64,000 nt of DNA, taken from NCBI GenBank assembly GCA_047974845.1, contig JBKECQ010000021.1, forward strand, positions 1 through 64,000, read 5' to 3'. The position numbers and the translations under genes are program-made. Under the pieces are notes generated by a model, which was not told the origin of the DNA, made no database searches, and saw only the letters and a program-made list of their open reading frames with translations. This stretch comes from Aminipila sp047974845. GTDB taxonomy: Bacteria; Bacillota; Clostridia; Peptostreptococcales; Anaerovoracaceae. This document shows positions 24,988 to 33,062 of this stretch, one piece after another (within the stretch, counting starts at the first letter, position 1; every line of letters starts with the position of its first letter).

Positions 24988-25686
24988 TTAAAGTTCTTCT
25001 AACAAGACAATTCCCTCAAAGCTATTTAGGGTATCATGCAATTCAATAAATTTTATTCCTTTAGGGAGCTTTATTAGAAGGTAGAATGCAGGACCCTTTG
25101 ATGCAATTGGTCCCGAGCTACTAATATGTGTTTCTAAAACAGTTATGTCCATAGTTTTCAAAAATGAAACAAAAGCTTTGAAACTTTGTAAACTTTCAGC
25201 TTCTATATATAAGTTTATGCGAGTAGCATGAGTATAGAAATAATTTTCTATTTTAGGTAATAAAGCAAGGCTGATAAATATTAAGGTGCCTCCAATAATT
25301 GCACCTGAATAAAAACCTATACCCAGTGCCAACCCCAGACAGGAAGAAGCCCATAGACCGGCAGCAGTAGTTAGACCTTTTATTCTATGCTTTCCGGTGA
25401 CAAAGATGGTTCCGACACCCAGAAAACCTACTCCTGTTATTACTTGTGCGCCTAAACGTGCAGGATCTGATGTAGAAGCAATGTTTTGGAATATATATTG
25501 GCCTGTGAGCATGGCCAGCGTAGCCCCTACACAAACTAATATGTGTGTTCTAAATCCTGCCGCCTGACTGTTAGTCCCTCGTTCAAGGCCTATGATACCT
25601 CCAAATAAAACTGCAAGGAACAGTCTGAACGATGTGGATATAAGGTTTACATCATATAAGCAGTCTGGAAATTGAAAATAATCCAT
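24988..25686 (-). CDS. MgtC/SapB-family membrane protein
   Basis: 232 residues. The N-terminal membrane half (about 20-140) has the MgtC core LFGGIIGLERGTNSQAAGFRTH and GVGFLGVGTIFV. The C-terminal 80 residues form a cytoplasmic ACT-like part. MgtC proteins in other bacteria affect Mg2+ adaptation and ATP synthase; a substrate is not established. AAGGAGAGATG lies about 10 nt before the ATG. It is the first gene of a three-gene operon. Confidence 0.9.
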   Translation of the reverse strand: MDYFQFPDCLYDVNLISTSFRLFLAVLFGGIIGLERGTNSQAAGFRTHILVCVGATLAMLTGQYIFQNIASTSDPARLGAQVITGVGFLGVGTIFVTGKHRIKGLTTAAGLWASSCLGLALGIGFYSGAIIGGTLIFISLALLPKIENYFYTHATRINLYIEAESLQSFKAFVSFLKTMDITVLETHISSSGPIASKGPAFYLLIKLPKGIKFIELHDTLNSFEGIVLLEEL

Positions 25687-25802
25687 AAAAACATCTCTCC
25701 TTAGTATAAAGTAGTATTTTTAAGTATATGTAATTGTACCATAATGTGTTAATATATACAAAAGAAAGTGTTTACTAATCCGCATAATAGGAGGAAGTAT
25801 AT

Positions 25803-26534
25803 ATGTACCAAGAAATTCTAAAAAAGAAGCTGATTTGGCAGAGCAGAAAGCCATACCAATTAGAGCTGAGAAAACAGATTAAAAATGAAGAATTATGTGA
25901 ACTAATATATACATCTTTGCGTTTGGATGGAAGTACAATAAAAAAAGAAAATGTACAACAAATCTTAGATGGGGAATTTGTTGTTGCCGGAACTACTGTT
26001 AATGATCATTTAGCTATACAAAATTATATTGAGGCGGTTTCTCTGATGGACAATCTTATAGATATGGAAAGCGATTTGAGTCTTAAGGTAATTGAGGAAA
26101 TACATGACATAAACTGTGGTTCAGAGGGTCCAATTTGGAGAAAACACAATCCTATTTTGTATACCTTTGATTATACTCCTCCTGCTTGGAGAGACATTGA
26201 GTCTAAAATGCAGGAATTTATAAAGTGGACATATAATTCGGATAATACCTTGAATGGCAATGTTATCTTGAAGGCAGTATATATACATAATAAGTTGATA
26301 GAAATATATCCTTTTGAATATAACGGAGAATCTACGGCAAGGCTTGTAATGTACTATTTTTTACGGAGAGAGGGATTCCCTATGTTCGAGATGAGAGTAA
26401 GTGAAACGGAGTACAATAACTATATATTTGAGTACTTACACGGTAAAAAAGTAGATGGTCTTTATAAGTTGTTGGAGAGAGGTATTTATAATAAATTAGA
26501 TGTATTGATACAAAGGACGGAAAAAAATGAGTAA
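25803..26534 (+). CDS. Fic-like protein lacking the catalytic histidine
   Basis: 243 residues with a Fic-family outline. The active Fic loop is HPFx(D/E)GNGRxxR; here the matching part is YPFEYNGESTARLV (near 175-188): His is Tyr and GNGR is NGES. An N-terminal TSLRLDGSTI (near 38-47) resembles the SxxIEG inhibitory helix motif of class II Fic proteins. AMP transfer is therefore unlikely; it could be a binding or regulatory pseudo-enzyme. AGGAGGAAGTATAT precedes the ATG. It stands alone between promoters and a bidirectional terminator. Confidence 0.65.
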   Translation: MYQEILKKKLIWQSRKPYQLELRKQIKNEELCELIYTSLRLDGSTIKKENVQQILDGEFVVAGTTVNDHLAIQNYIEAVSLMDNLIDMESDLSLKVIEEIHDINCGSEGPIWRKHNPILYTFDYTPPAWRDIESKMQEFIKWTYNSDNTLNGNVILKAVYIHNKLIEIYPFEYNGESTARLVMYYFLRREGFPMFEMRVSETEYNNYIFEYLHGKKVDGLYKLLERGIYNKLDVLIQRTEKNE

Positions 26535-26535
26535 A

Positions 26536-26566
26536 ATAAAAAGCGGTTGTTTAAACCGCTTTTTAT
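26536..26566. terminator. Bidirectional terminator between Fic-like gene and argG
   Basis: Hairpin AAAAAGCGGTT/AACCGCTTTTT with a 5-nt loop, between two convergent stop codons. Confidence 0.85.
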
Positions 26567-26572
26567 TTTGCA

Positions 26573-27841
26573 CTAGCGAATGAAATCGCCACCCTTAAGG
26601 ATTTTCTTTTCAAGAACTTCACAACCGGGAACATTACCTGATTGCTGTTGTTTTTGAATAGCTCTGATTTTCAAAGGAAGAGAGAACAGATTGATAAAGC
26701 CCTCTGCATCACTTTGATTATATACTTCGTCCTTACTGAACGTAGCAAACTCTTCACTGTAAAGCGAGTAAATGGACTTTGAAGCTACTGCTATGGCGTT
26801 ACCTTTGTACAATTTCATTTTTACAGTTCCGGTAACATATTGTTGTGTGCTATCCACAAATGCGCCAATAGCTTCTCTTATAGGTGTAAACCAAAGACCG
26901 TCATATACTAATTGAGCATATTTTTGAGCGACTATATTCTTATATTGCATAGTATCTCTATCTAAAATGAGCTTTTCCAATGCGGAATGTGCATTATATA
27001 AAATCGTTCCTCCGGGAGTTTCATATACACCTCGGGATTTCATACCCACAAGACGGTTCTCAATAATATCTATAGTACCAACTGCATTGGAGCTACCCAG
27101 TTGATTTAAGGTCTTTAAGATTTCTATTGAGGATAGCTTTTTTCCGTCAATGGAAACGGGGATTCCCTGTTCAAAGTCTATTTCCACAAAAGATGGAGTA
27201 TCAGGAGCAGCTTCAATTGGAACGCTTAAAACATGGATGTCGGACTTATGCTCATTCCAAGGATTCTCAAGATTTCCACCCTCATGGCTTATATGCCATA
27301 TGTTCTCGTCTCTTGAATATATTTTCTCCGCAGTTTGAGCAATTGGAATATTATGTGCCTTTGCATAATCTATAAGTTCTTCTCTGGAACATAAATCCCA
27401 AGTTCTCCAAGGTGCAATTATTTTTATGGCAGGGTTTAATGCCTTAATAGTAGATTCAAAACGAACTTGATCATTACCCTTTCCGGTGCATCCGTGTGCA
27501 ATTATAAATGCATTTTCCATTTCTGCGATTTCAACTAGTTTTTTAGCCATAAGAGGTCTTGCCATGGAGGTACCCAGTAAATAGTCGTTTTCATATATTG
27601 CTCCGGCTTTTAATGTTGGCCAGATATAATCTTCAATAAATTCTTCTTGTATATCTAATATGTAAGCTTTTGATGCCCCGGTGGCATAAGCCTTTTTTTC
27701 TATAGCTTCATAGTCTTCGTTTTGACCTGCATTGCAACACACTGCAATGACATCACAGTTATAGTTTTCCTTTAGCCAAGTTAAAATGATTGACGTGTCC
27801 AATCCGCCAGAGTAGGCTAAAACAATTTTTTCCTTTTCCAT
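26573..27841 (-). CDS. argG: Argininosuccinate synthase
   Basis: Condenses citrulline and aspartate with ATP in arginine synthesis. The 422 residues fit. Motifs AYSGGLDTS (near 9-17, ATP pyrophosphatase loop), AHGCTGKGNDQVRFE (near 114-128), and the later SRDENIWHIS and KSRGVYETPGG are present. TAGGAGGTACTGTGT gives the start. argH is not adjacent, which is less common. The upstream region has a strong promoter and ARG-box-like sequence. Confidence 0.95.
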   Translation of the reverse strand: MEKEKIVLAYSGGLDTSIILTWLKENYNCDVIAVCCNAGQNEDYEAIEKKAYATGASKAYILDIQEEFIEDYIWPTLKAGAIYENDYLLGTSMARPLMAKKLVEIAEMENAFIIAHGCTGKGNDQVRFESTIKALNPAIKIIAPWRTWDLCSREELIDYAKAHNIPIAQTAEKIYSRDENIWHISHEGGNLENPWNEHKSDIHVLSVPIEAAPDTPSFVEIDFEQGIPVSIDGKKLSSIEILKTLNQLGSSNAVGTIDIIENRLVGMKSRGVYETPGGTILYNAHSALEKLILDRDTMQYKNIVAQKYAQLVYDGLWFTPIREAIGAFVDSTQQYVTGTVKMKLYKGNAIAVASKSIYSLYSEEFATFSKDEVYNQSDAEGFINLFSLPLKIRAIQKQQQSGNVPGCEVLEKKILKGGDFIR

Positions 27842-27860
27842 ACACAGTACCTCCTAAAAT

Positions 27861-27888
27861 TTATGCATAAAAACTATTAATTATTCAC
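27861..27888 (-). promoter_or_regulatory. ARG-box-like sequence
   Basis: On the minus strand GTGAATAATTAATAG (27888-27874) and TTTTATGCATAA (27872-27861) resemble half-sites of the ArgR/AhrC operator (consensus near TGAATAATTATTCA). They lie just downstream of the -10 box, where a repressor could act. By resemblance only. Confidence 0.3.
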
Positions 27889-27900
27889 TTAATGAAAATG

Positions 27901-27929
27901 AGTATACACTGGATTATCAAACAAATCAA
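27901..27929 (-). promoter_or_regulatory. Sigma-A type promoter of argG
   Basis: On the minus strand TTGATT (27929-27924), a 17-nt spacer and TATACT (27906-27901), about 60 nt before the argG start codon. Confidence 0.65.
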
Positions 27930-28112
27930 GTAAAAATATTTAATATATTAAAAAAATAAAGAATAAATATGCATTGAATTGGAAAATAAGTGTATTGAAT
28001 GTTGGGAACTAGTAAATATAAAATGTAGGCATAATATAAATATTAAAGTAAGTGTGTAATCATAAAAAATATGATATAATAATTGCAATACAATCATTAT
28101 ATAGGTTGGAGT

Positions 28113-28193
28113 GCCGTGCCAGAATTTCGCAGCTTGCGAAAAGGCACATGGCGGATTATATCATAAAGCTTTATGATATGATTAATGAATCAT
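28113..28193 (+). promoter_or_regulatory. Triple-hairpin leader before the AI-2E-family gene
   Basis: Hairpin 1 is nested: GCC/GGC (28113-28115 with 28150-28152), GTGCC/GGCAC and TTTCGC-AGCTT-GCGAAA. Hairpin 2 is a perfect 22-bp palindrome centred on AAAGCTTT (28158-28179). Hairpin 3, ATGATT-AATG-AATCAT (28178-28193), shares bases with hairpin 2, so 2 and 3 exclude each other. An extended -10 (TGATATAAT) lies upstream near 28071. No known riboswitch was recognised. Confidence 0.5.
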
Positions 28194-28245
28194 AGGAATT
28201 ACTATGAGATATGGAATATATTATGGAATATATATGGAGAAATAT

Positions 28246-29481
28246 ATGAAAATTAATTATAATAGTCCCTACTTAAAGTGGGGCTTTACAGGGTTCATTG
28301 TTCTATGCTCAACCATACTGTTCTTCTTTGCAGTGTATAGACTGGCTGGAGTGGTAGAAGGCTTTTCATTGGTGACTAAAATACTAATGCCGTTTGTATA
28401 TGGCCTAGTAGTGGCATATTTGCTTTGTCCTGTATATAACTATTTTACTAAGTCGTTATATAGGGTTTCGCATATTACGTTAGGGCAGAATAGAGCATTA
28501 ACATTTTCTCGAATATTAAGTACTACTATCACCATGATTATTGCATTTATTGTTGTAGGTGGATTAGTAAGCTTGGTATTGCCTCAGATTATAGAGAGTT
28601 TAATATCTTTGGTAAGAACTACACCCGACAGCTTTTCTGAGTTTTTGCAATGGGGTGAAACTAAGCTTTCTGCAAATAAAGATGTAAACGCGGCTCTAAA
28701 AGTTTTAGTGGGTGATTATACGGCAAAGATGAATGATTGGTTGCAGAATGTAGTGCTACCTTGGTTATTGACTTGCGCTGCCCAAATATCTACCGGAGTT
28801 ATGGATTTACTAAGATTTTTTAAAGATTTTATTATAGGGATTATTATTTGCATATACTTTTTAAATAGCAAGGAACTATTTAAAGCCCAGAGTAAGAAAG
28901 TAGCATTTGCCATTTTTAAGAAAGAAAATGCTAAAATGATTATACATGAAATGGCATTTATAAATAGAACCTTTAGTGCTTTTATAAGTGGTAAGCTTAT
29001 TGACTCCGCAATAATTGGTGTGATTTGTTTTGTTGTCATGTCTATATTGCATATGCCTTATATTATGTTAATAAGTGTAATAATTGGAGTAACCAATATT
29101 ATTCCTTTCTTTGGCCCATTTATTGGAGCAATTCCATCAATAGTTATTATTTTAACTGTGAGCCCAATTGATGCAGTGTACTTTGCAATATTTGTGTTGA
29201 TATTACAGCAGGTAGATGGAAATATTATAGGACCAAAAATCTTAGGAGGGTCTACAGGACTGCCTAGTTTTTGGGTAATGTTTGCAATTCTTATCGGAGG
29301 TGGACTATTTGGGTTTGTAGGTATGATTGTAGGAATACCTATTTTCGCAGTATTTTATGCTTACTTCAGTAGATTTATAGATGGAAGACTAAAAAGAAAA
29401 AGTTTACCGACAGATACGGATATATATAAAGACTTAAGTTATTATTCAGATGCAGGGAGGGAATGGTTTGATGATGTCTGA
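28246..29481 (+). CDS. AI-2E transporter family permease
   Basis: 411 residues from the ATG at 28246, with GGAGA 5 nt upstream; in-frame ATGs further upstream have weaker sites. Around seven to eight membrane helices: two at the N-terminus, one near 95-120, and a group from about 205 to 375. The C-terminal GGxLFGFVGMIVGIPIFAV and GNIIGPKILG are typical of PF01594. Family members export small molecules or exchange Na+/H+; the substrate here is unknown. It overlaps murB by 11 bp. Confidence 0.88.
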   Translation: MKINYNSPYLKWGFTGFIVLCSTILFFFAVYRLAGVVEGFSLVTKILMPFVYGLVVAYLLCPVYNYFTKSLYRVSHITLGQNRALTFSRILSTTITMIIAFIVVGGLVSLVLPQIIESLISLVRTTPDSFSEFLQWGETKLSANKDVNAALKVLVGDYTAKMNDWLQNVVLPWLLTCAAQISTGVMDLLRFFKDFIIGIIICIYFLNSKELFKAQSKKVAFAIFKKENAKMIIHEMAFINRTFSAFISGKLIDSAIIGVICFVVMSILHMPYIMLISVIIGVTNIIPFFGPFIGAIPSIVIILTVSPIDAVYFAIFVLILQQVDGNIIGPKILGGSTGLPSFWVMFAILIGGGLFGFVGMIVGIPIFAVFYAYFSRFIDGRLKRKSLPTDTDIYKDLSYYSDAGREWFDDV

Positions 29482-30406
29482 AGACCAGATTTATACAAAA
29501 GATTTTTTTAATAAAATAGAGGGTTTTGTAGATAAAAGCCGCATAATAATAGATGCACCCATGTGCAAATATACATCATTTAGAGCAGGCGGCAACGCAG
29601 ATGCATTAATAATATTGGAAACGGTTGAAGAAATACAAAATATATTGAGTTTATTCTCAAAGGAGAATATTTCACATATTTTGCTTGGCAACGGTTCAAA
29701 TATCTTAATAAAGGACGGAGGATATAAAGGAATTGTTGTAAAGCTTGGAGAAAACTTTAATAATATACAGGTAGAAGGAAATGAAATAACGGCTTTTGCC
29801 GGAGCAAGACTTTCCGCTGTTGCAAGAGTGGCTATGGAGAATTCTTTAACGGGATTTGAATTTGCGGGCGGAATTCCCGGGAGTATAGGCGGCGGAGTAT
29901 TTATGAACGCAGGAGCTTATGGGGGAGAGCTAGCTGACATATTAGTGTCTGTAGATGCAGTCACACATAATGGAGAGCGACAATACAGTATTGAAAGAAA
30001 AGATTTAGAACTGGGTTATAGAAACAGTATCTTTCATAGAACGGGAGACATGGTTCTGTCTGCTAAGTTTAAGCTAAAAGAGGGAAACAGGGAGGACATC
30101 CTAGAAAAAATGAAAGAGTTAACTGATAGAAGAAATCAAAAGCAGCCGGTGCAATTGCCAAGTGCCGGTAGTTTCTTTAAAAGACCAGAAGGATTCTTTG
30201 CCGGTAAACTTATTGAGGATTCCGGCTTAAAAGGGCTTAGTGTTGGTGGTGCACAAGTATCACCCCTTCATGCAGGGTTTATCGTAAATAACGGGGATGC
30301 TACAGCAACAGACATTTTGCAACTTATGAGACTTGTTCAAAATACTGTATTAGATAAATTTGGAGTAAGTTTGGAACCGGAAGTGAGAATTTTAGGAGAA
30401 GAATAG
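29471..30406 (+). CDS. murB: UDP-N-acetylenolpyruvoylglucosamine reductase
   Basis: FAD enzyme that completes UDP-MurNAc synthesis for peptidoglycan. 311 residues from ATG 29471, preceded by GGGAGGGAATGGTTTG; a second ATG follows directly at 29474. Motifs GNGSNILI (FAD loop), GGIPGSIGGGVFMNAGAYGGE, the catalytic-serine region SAGSFFKRP and the C-terminal EPEVRILGE are all visible. The start lies inside the end of the permease gene, so translation is likely coupled. Confidence 0.95.
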   Translation: MMSEDQIYTKDFFNKIEGFVDKSRIIIDAPMCKYTSFRAGGNADALIILETVEEIQNILSLFSKENISHILLGNGSNILIKDGGYKGIVVKLGENFNNIQVEGNEITAFAGARLSAVARVAMENSLTGFEFAGGIPGSIGGGVFMNAGAYGGELADILVSVDAVTHNGERQYSIERKDLELGYRNSIFHRTGDMVLSAKFKLKEGNREDILEKMKELTDRRNQKQPVQLPSAGSFFKRPEGFFAGKLIEDSGLKGLSVGGAQVSPLHAGFIVNNGDATATDILQLMRLVQNTVLDKFGVSLEPEVRILGEE

Positions 30407-30423
30407 TCTGTAGGAGGCGCTTT

Positions 30424-31197
30424 GTGACAGAAAATAAAGTTGATATAAAAGTTTATAATGGATATCGTATGCTATACGACTTACATACACATACAGTGTA
30501 TTCCCATGGTGAGGGTTCAATTAGAGAAAATGTTGAAGCCGCTGTGAACCGTGGTTTAAACAAAATTGCTATAACTGATCATGGACCCGGGCATTTATCA
30601 TATGGAATTAAAAAAAGCAGCATACCTAAAATGCGTTTAGAAATATCTGAATTGCAAAAAGAGTTTCCGCAGATTGATATTTGCTTAAGCGTAGAAGCTA
30701 ATATTATAAAAAAGGGAAGATGCTTAGATATAGAACCGGATGAATTTTATTTATATGATTTTGTAATAGCGGGATATCACTATGGTGTTTTAAATGGATA
30801 TTGCATAAATAATTTTATAAAGAATAAAAGGCATAAGGCTTATGCAAAGGATACAAAAAGCTGGAAAAAGCTTAGAGTTAAGAATACAGATATGACAGTT
30901 AAGGCGATATATGAAAATGATTTAAAAATATTAACTCATCCTGGTGATAAAGGACCTTTTGATATATATGAAATAGCTAAGGCTTGTGAGGCTAAAGGAA
31001 CACTTATGGAGATAAGTACTTGGCATGAACATTTAACAACCCGAGAAATTTGCCAAGCGGCTCTAACCGATGTGGGCTTTATAATAAGCAGTGATGCACA
31101 TCATCCAAGCAGAGTTGGGGACTTTGAGGGCGGCCTTGACAGAGCCATAGAGGCTAAGTTAGATTTAGACAGGATAGTGAATATAGAAAGGGTATAG
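30424..31197 (+). CDS. PHP-domain phosphoesterase
   Basis: 257 residues starting at GTG 30424 after GTAGGAGGC. PHP metal-binding motifs are visible: DLHTHTVYSHG (near 20-30), ITDHGPG (near 55-61), SVEANII (near 87), HPGD (near 177) and SSDAHHPSRVG (near 225-235). PHP proteins of this size (YcdX-like) hydrolyse phosphate esters; the substrate is unknown. The place between murB and rapZ is a frequent clostridial arrangement. Confidence 0.88.
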   Translation: MTENKVDIKVYNGYRMLYDLHTHTVYSHGEGSIRENVEAAVNRGLNKIAITDHGPGHLSYGIKKSSIPKMRLEISELQKEFPQIDICLSVEANIIKKGRCLDIEPDEFYLYDFVIAGYHYGVLNGYCINNFIKNKRHKAYAKDTKSWKKLRVKNTDMTVKAIYENDLKILTHPGDKGPFDIYEIAKACEAKGTLMEISTWHEHLTTREICQAALTDVGFIISSDAHHPSRVGDFEGGLDRAIEAKLDLDRIVNIERV

Positions 31198-31204
31198 AAT
31201 TACA

Positions 31205-32050
31205 ATGGAAGCGGTAATTATAACGGGACTTTCAGGAGCAGGGAAATCACAAGCGGCTAATTGCTTAGAGGATTTGGGATATTATTGTATAGATAATATG
31301 CCCCCTGCGCTAATTAAAAACTTCATAACATTAGCGATGAGAGAAAGAAGCTCCATTGAAAAAGCTGCTTTCGTAACAGATATTCGTGGAGGAGAATTCT
31401 TTGAAGAAATAAAACCCTGCTTAGAAGACTTAAAATTAATGGGTTTGAAATATAAAGTGCTGTTTTTAGAGGCATCAGATGAAGTCCTTATAAGAAGATT
31501 TAATGAGACAAGGAGACAACACCCTTTATCAGAGGGCGGAGAAACTCTATCCGGTATTAAAAGAGAGAGAGAAGTACTAAAAGAAATAAGAGGAATTTCC
31601 GATTATGTAATAGATACATCTAATATGAAAGCCGCAAGGCTTAGAGAAGAAATAAAGGATATCTTTACAACGGGACAGGATATAGGCTTTATTATTAATA
31701 TTTCCTCATTTGGGTTTAAACATGGTATCCCTTTAGAGGCAGACATGGTTTTTGATATGAGATTTATACCAAACCCATATTATATTCCTAGCTTAAAAAA
31801 GCTCACGGGAAATAGCAAAAAAATTCAGGAGTATGTGTTAAAGTTTCCGGAAACACAAAATTTCATAGATAATGCGGATAAGATGATTAATGAGATGATT
31901 CCTTGCTATATGAGAGAAGGAAAATATCATTTAAACCTTGCTTTTGGCTGTACAGGAGGACAACACCGTTCTGTAACTATGGCAAATGTATTTGCAAAAA
32001 AATTTAAAGAACAAGGTTTAAGAATTACTATTGAGCATCGTGACTTATAG
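31205..32050 (+). CDS. rapZ: RNase adapter protein RapZ (YvcJ-like nucleotide-binding protein)
   Basis: 281 residues. Walker A GLSGAGKSQA (near 8-17), a second site DIRGGEFFE (near 60) and the C-terminal GCTGGQHRSV (near 251-260) identify the family. In Bacillus YvcJ hydrolyses GTP; in E. coli RapZ senses glucosamine-6-phosphate. Starts 7 nt after the PHP gene. In many Firmicutes rapZ is followed by yvcK and whiA; here the next gene is kce. Confidence 0.94.
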   Translation: MEAVIITGLSGAGKSQAANCLEDLGYYCIDNMPPALIKNFITLAMRERSSIEKAAFVTDIRGGEFFEEIKPCLEDLKLMGLKYKVLFLEASDEVLIRRFNETRRQHPLSEGGETLSGIKREREVLKEIRGISDYVIDTSNMKAARLREEIKDIFTTGQDIGFIINISSFGFKHGIPLEADMVFDMRFIPNPYYIPSLKKLTGNSKKIQEYVLKFPETQNFIDNADKMINEMIPCYMREGKYHLNLAFGCTGGQHRSVTMANVFAKKFKEQGLRITIEHRDL

Positions 32051-32059
32051 TGGTATACT
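32031..32059 (+). promoter_or_regulatory. Sigma-A type promoter of kce
   Basis: TTGAGC (32031-32036), a 17-nt spacer and an extended -10 TGGTATACT (-10 box 32054-32059). It overlaps the rapZ stop codon and lies 71 nt before the kce start. Confidence 0.65.
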
Positions 32060-32129
32060 ATAAAATAGCTAGTTTCATAGCTGAGATTAGTTATGCTGAA
32101 TTCTTTATTTATGATTTAGGAGGAAAAAT

Positions 32130-32948
32130 ATGGAAAAGTTAATAATTGCAGCTGCTATTTGTGGTGCAGAAGTTACTAAGGCGCAGAACCCTGCAGTACC
32201 TTATACAGTTGAAGAAGTTGTAAGAGAAGCAAAGTCAGCTTACGATGCAGGTGCATCTGTAATTCATCTACACGTAAGAGAAGACGATGGTACTCCAACT
32301 CAGAGCAAGGAAAGATTCCAAGTGTGCGTTGATGCAATCAGAAAAGAATGCCCTGATGCTATCATTCAGCCTTCAACAGGTGGCGCGGTTGGTATGACTG
32401 ACCTTGAAAGACTTCAGTCAACAGAAATTACACCTACACCTGAGTTTGCTACATTAGATTGTGGTACTTGTAACTTTGGTGGAGATGAAATATTTATCAA
32501 CACAGACAATACAATCATGAACTTTGCTAAGATCATGAAAGAAAGAGGTATTAAGCCTGAACTTGAAGTATTTGATAAGGGTATGATTGATACTGCATTA
32601 AAAGTAGACAAGAAGGGATTATTAGTACACCCTCTACACTTTGACTTTGTTCTTGGTGTACAGATGACTGCTACTATTCGTGACTTATTATTCATGGTAG
32701 AAAGTCTTCCAGCTGGATCTACTTGGACTGCAACAGGTCTAGGAAAGAATGCTTGGCACATTGCTGCTGCTACAATTTCTTTAGGCGGACACGTAAGAGT
32801 AGGCTTTGAAGATAACCTTTACATGGAAAAGGGTGTTCTTGCAGAAAGCAACGGACAAATGGTTGCTAAGGTTGTAGAAATTGCAAAACTTCTAGGAAGA
32901 GAAATTGCAACTCCTGATGAAGCAAGACAAATTCTAGGCATGAAGTAA
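32130..32948 (+). CDS. kce: 3-keto-5-aminohexanoate cleavage enzyme (BKACE family)
   Basis: 272 residues, TIM barrel. It has the zinc-binding HLHVRED (near 47-53), QPSTGGAVGMT, and the C-terminal GGHVRVGFEDN that defines the BKACE/Kce family. Kce condenses 3-keto-5-aminohexanoate with acetyl-CoA in lysine fermentation; other BKACE members use other beta-keto acids, so the substrate is inferred. No other lysine-fermentation gene is adjacent. The codon choice looks biased (frequent GGT, GCT, AGA, AAG), as in highly expressed genes. It has its own promoter, AGGAGGAAAAAT site and terminator inside a conserved cell-wall/division gene group. Confidence 0.85.
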   Translation: MEKLIIAAAICGAEVTKAQNPAVPYTVEEVVREAKSAYDAGASVIHLHVREDDGTPTQSKERFQVCVDAIRKECPDAIIQPSTGGAVGMTDLERLQSTEITPTPEFATLDCGTCNFGGDEIFINTDNTIMNFAKIMKERGIKPELEVFDKGMIDTALKVDKKGLLVHPLHFDFVLGVQMTATIRDLLFMVESLPAGSTWTATGLGKNAWHIAAATISLGGHVRVGFEDNLYMEKGVLAESNGQMVAKVVEIAKLLGREIATPDEARQILGMK

Positions 32949-32961
32949 TATAGATAAATAT

Positions 32962-33013
32962 AAGCTACAAAGGGCGCTTCAAGCTGATTTACACGGTTTG
33001 TAGCGCTTTTTTA
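32962..33013 (+). terminator. Terminator of kce
   Basis: Stem GCTACAAA/TTTGTAGC with an inner GGGCGCTTCAAGC region, followed by GCTTTTTTATT, directly after the kce stop. Confidence 0.75.
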
Positions 33014-33062
33014 TTGAGGTCTTGCGGAATATAAAATATAAAAAACAAAGTAGGGGAGATTT

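Noticed and set aside
28113..28193. Known riboswitch (such as a purine, preQ1 or guanidine type)
   Set aside because: None of the conserved cores that I know fits; only the hairpin layout is supported.
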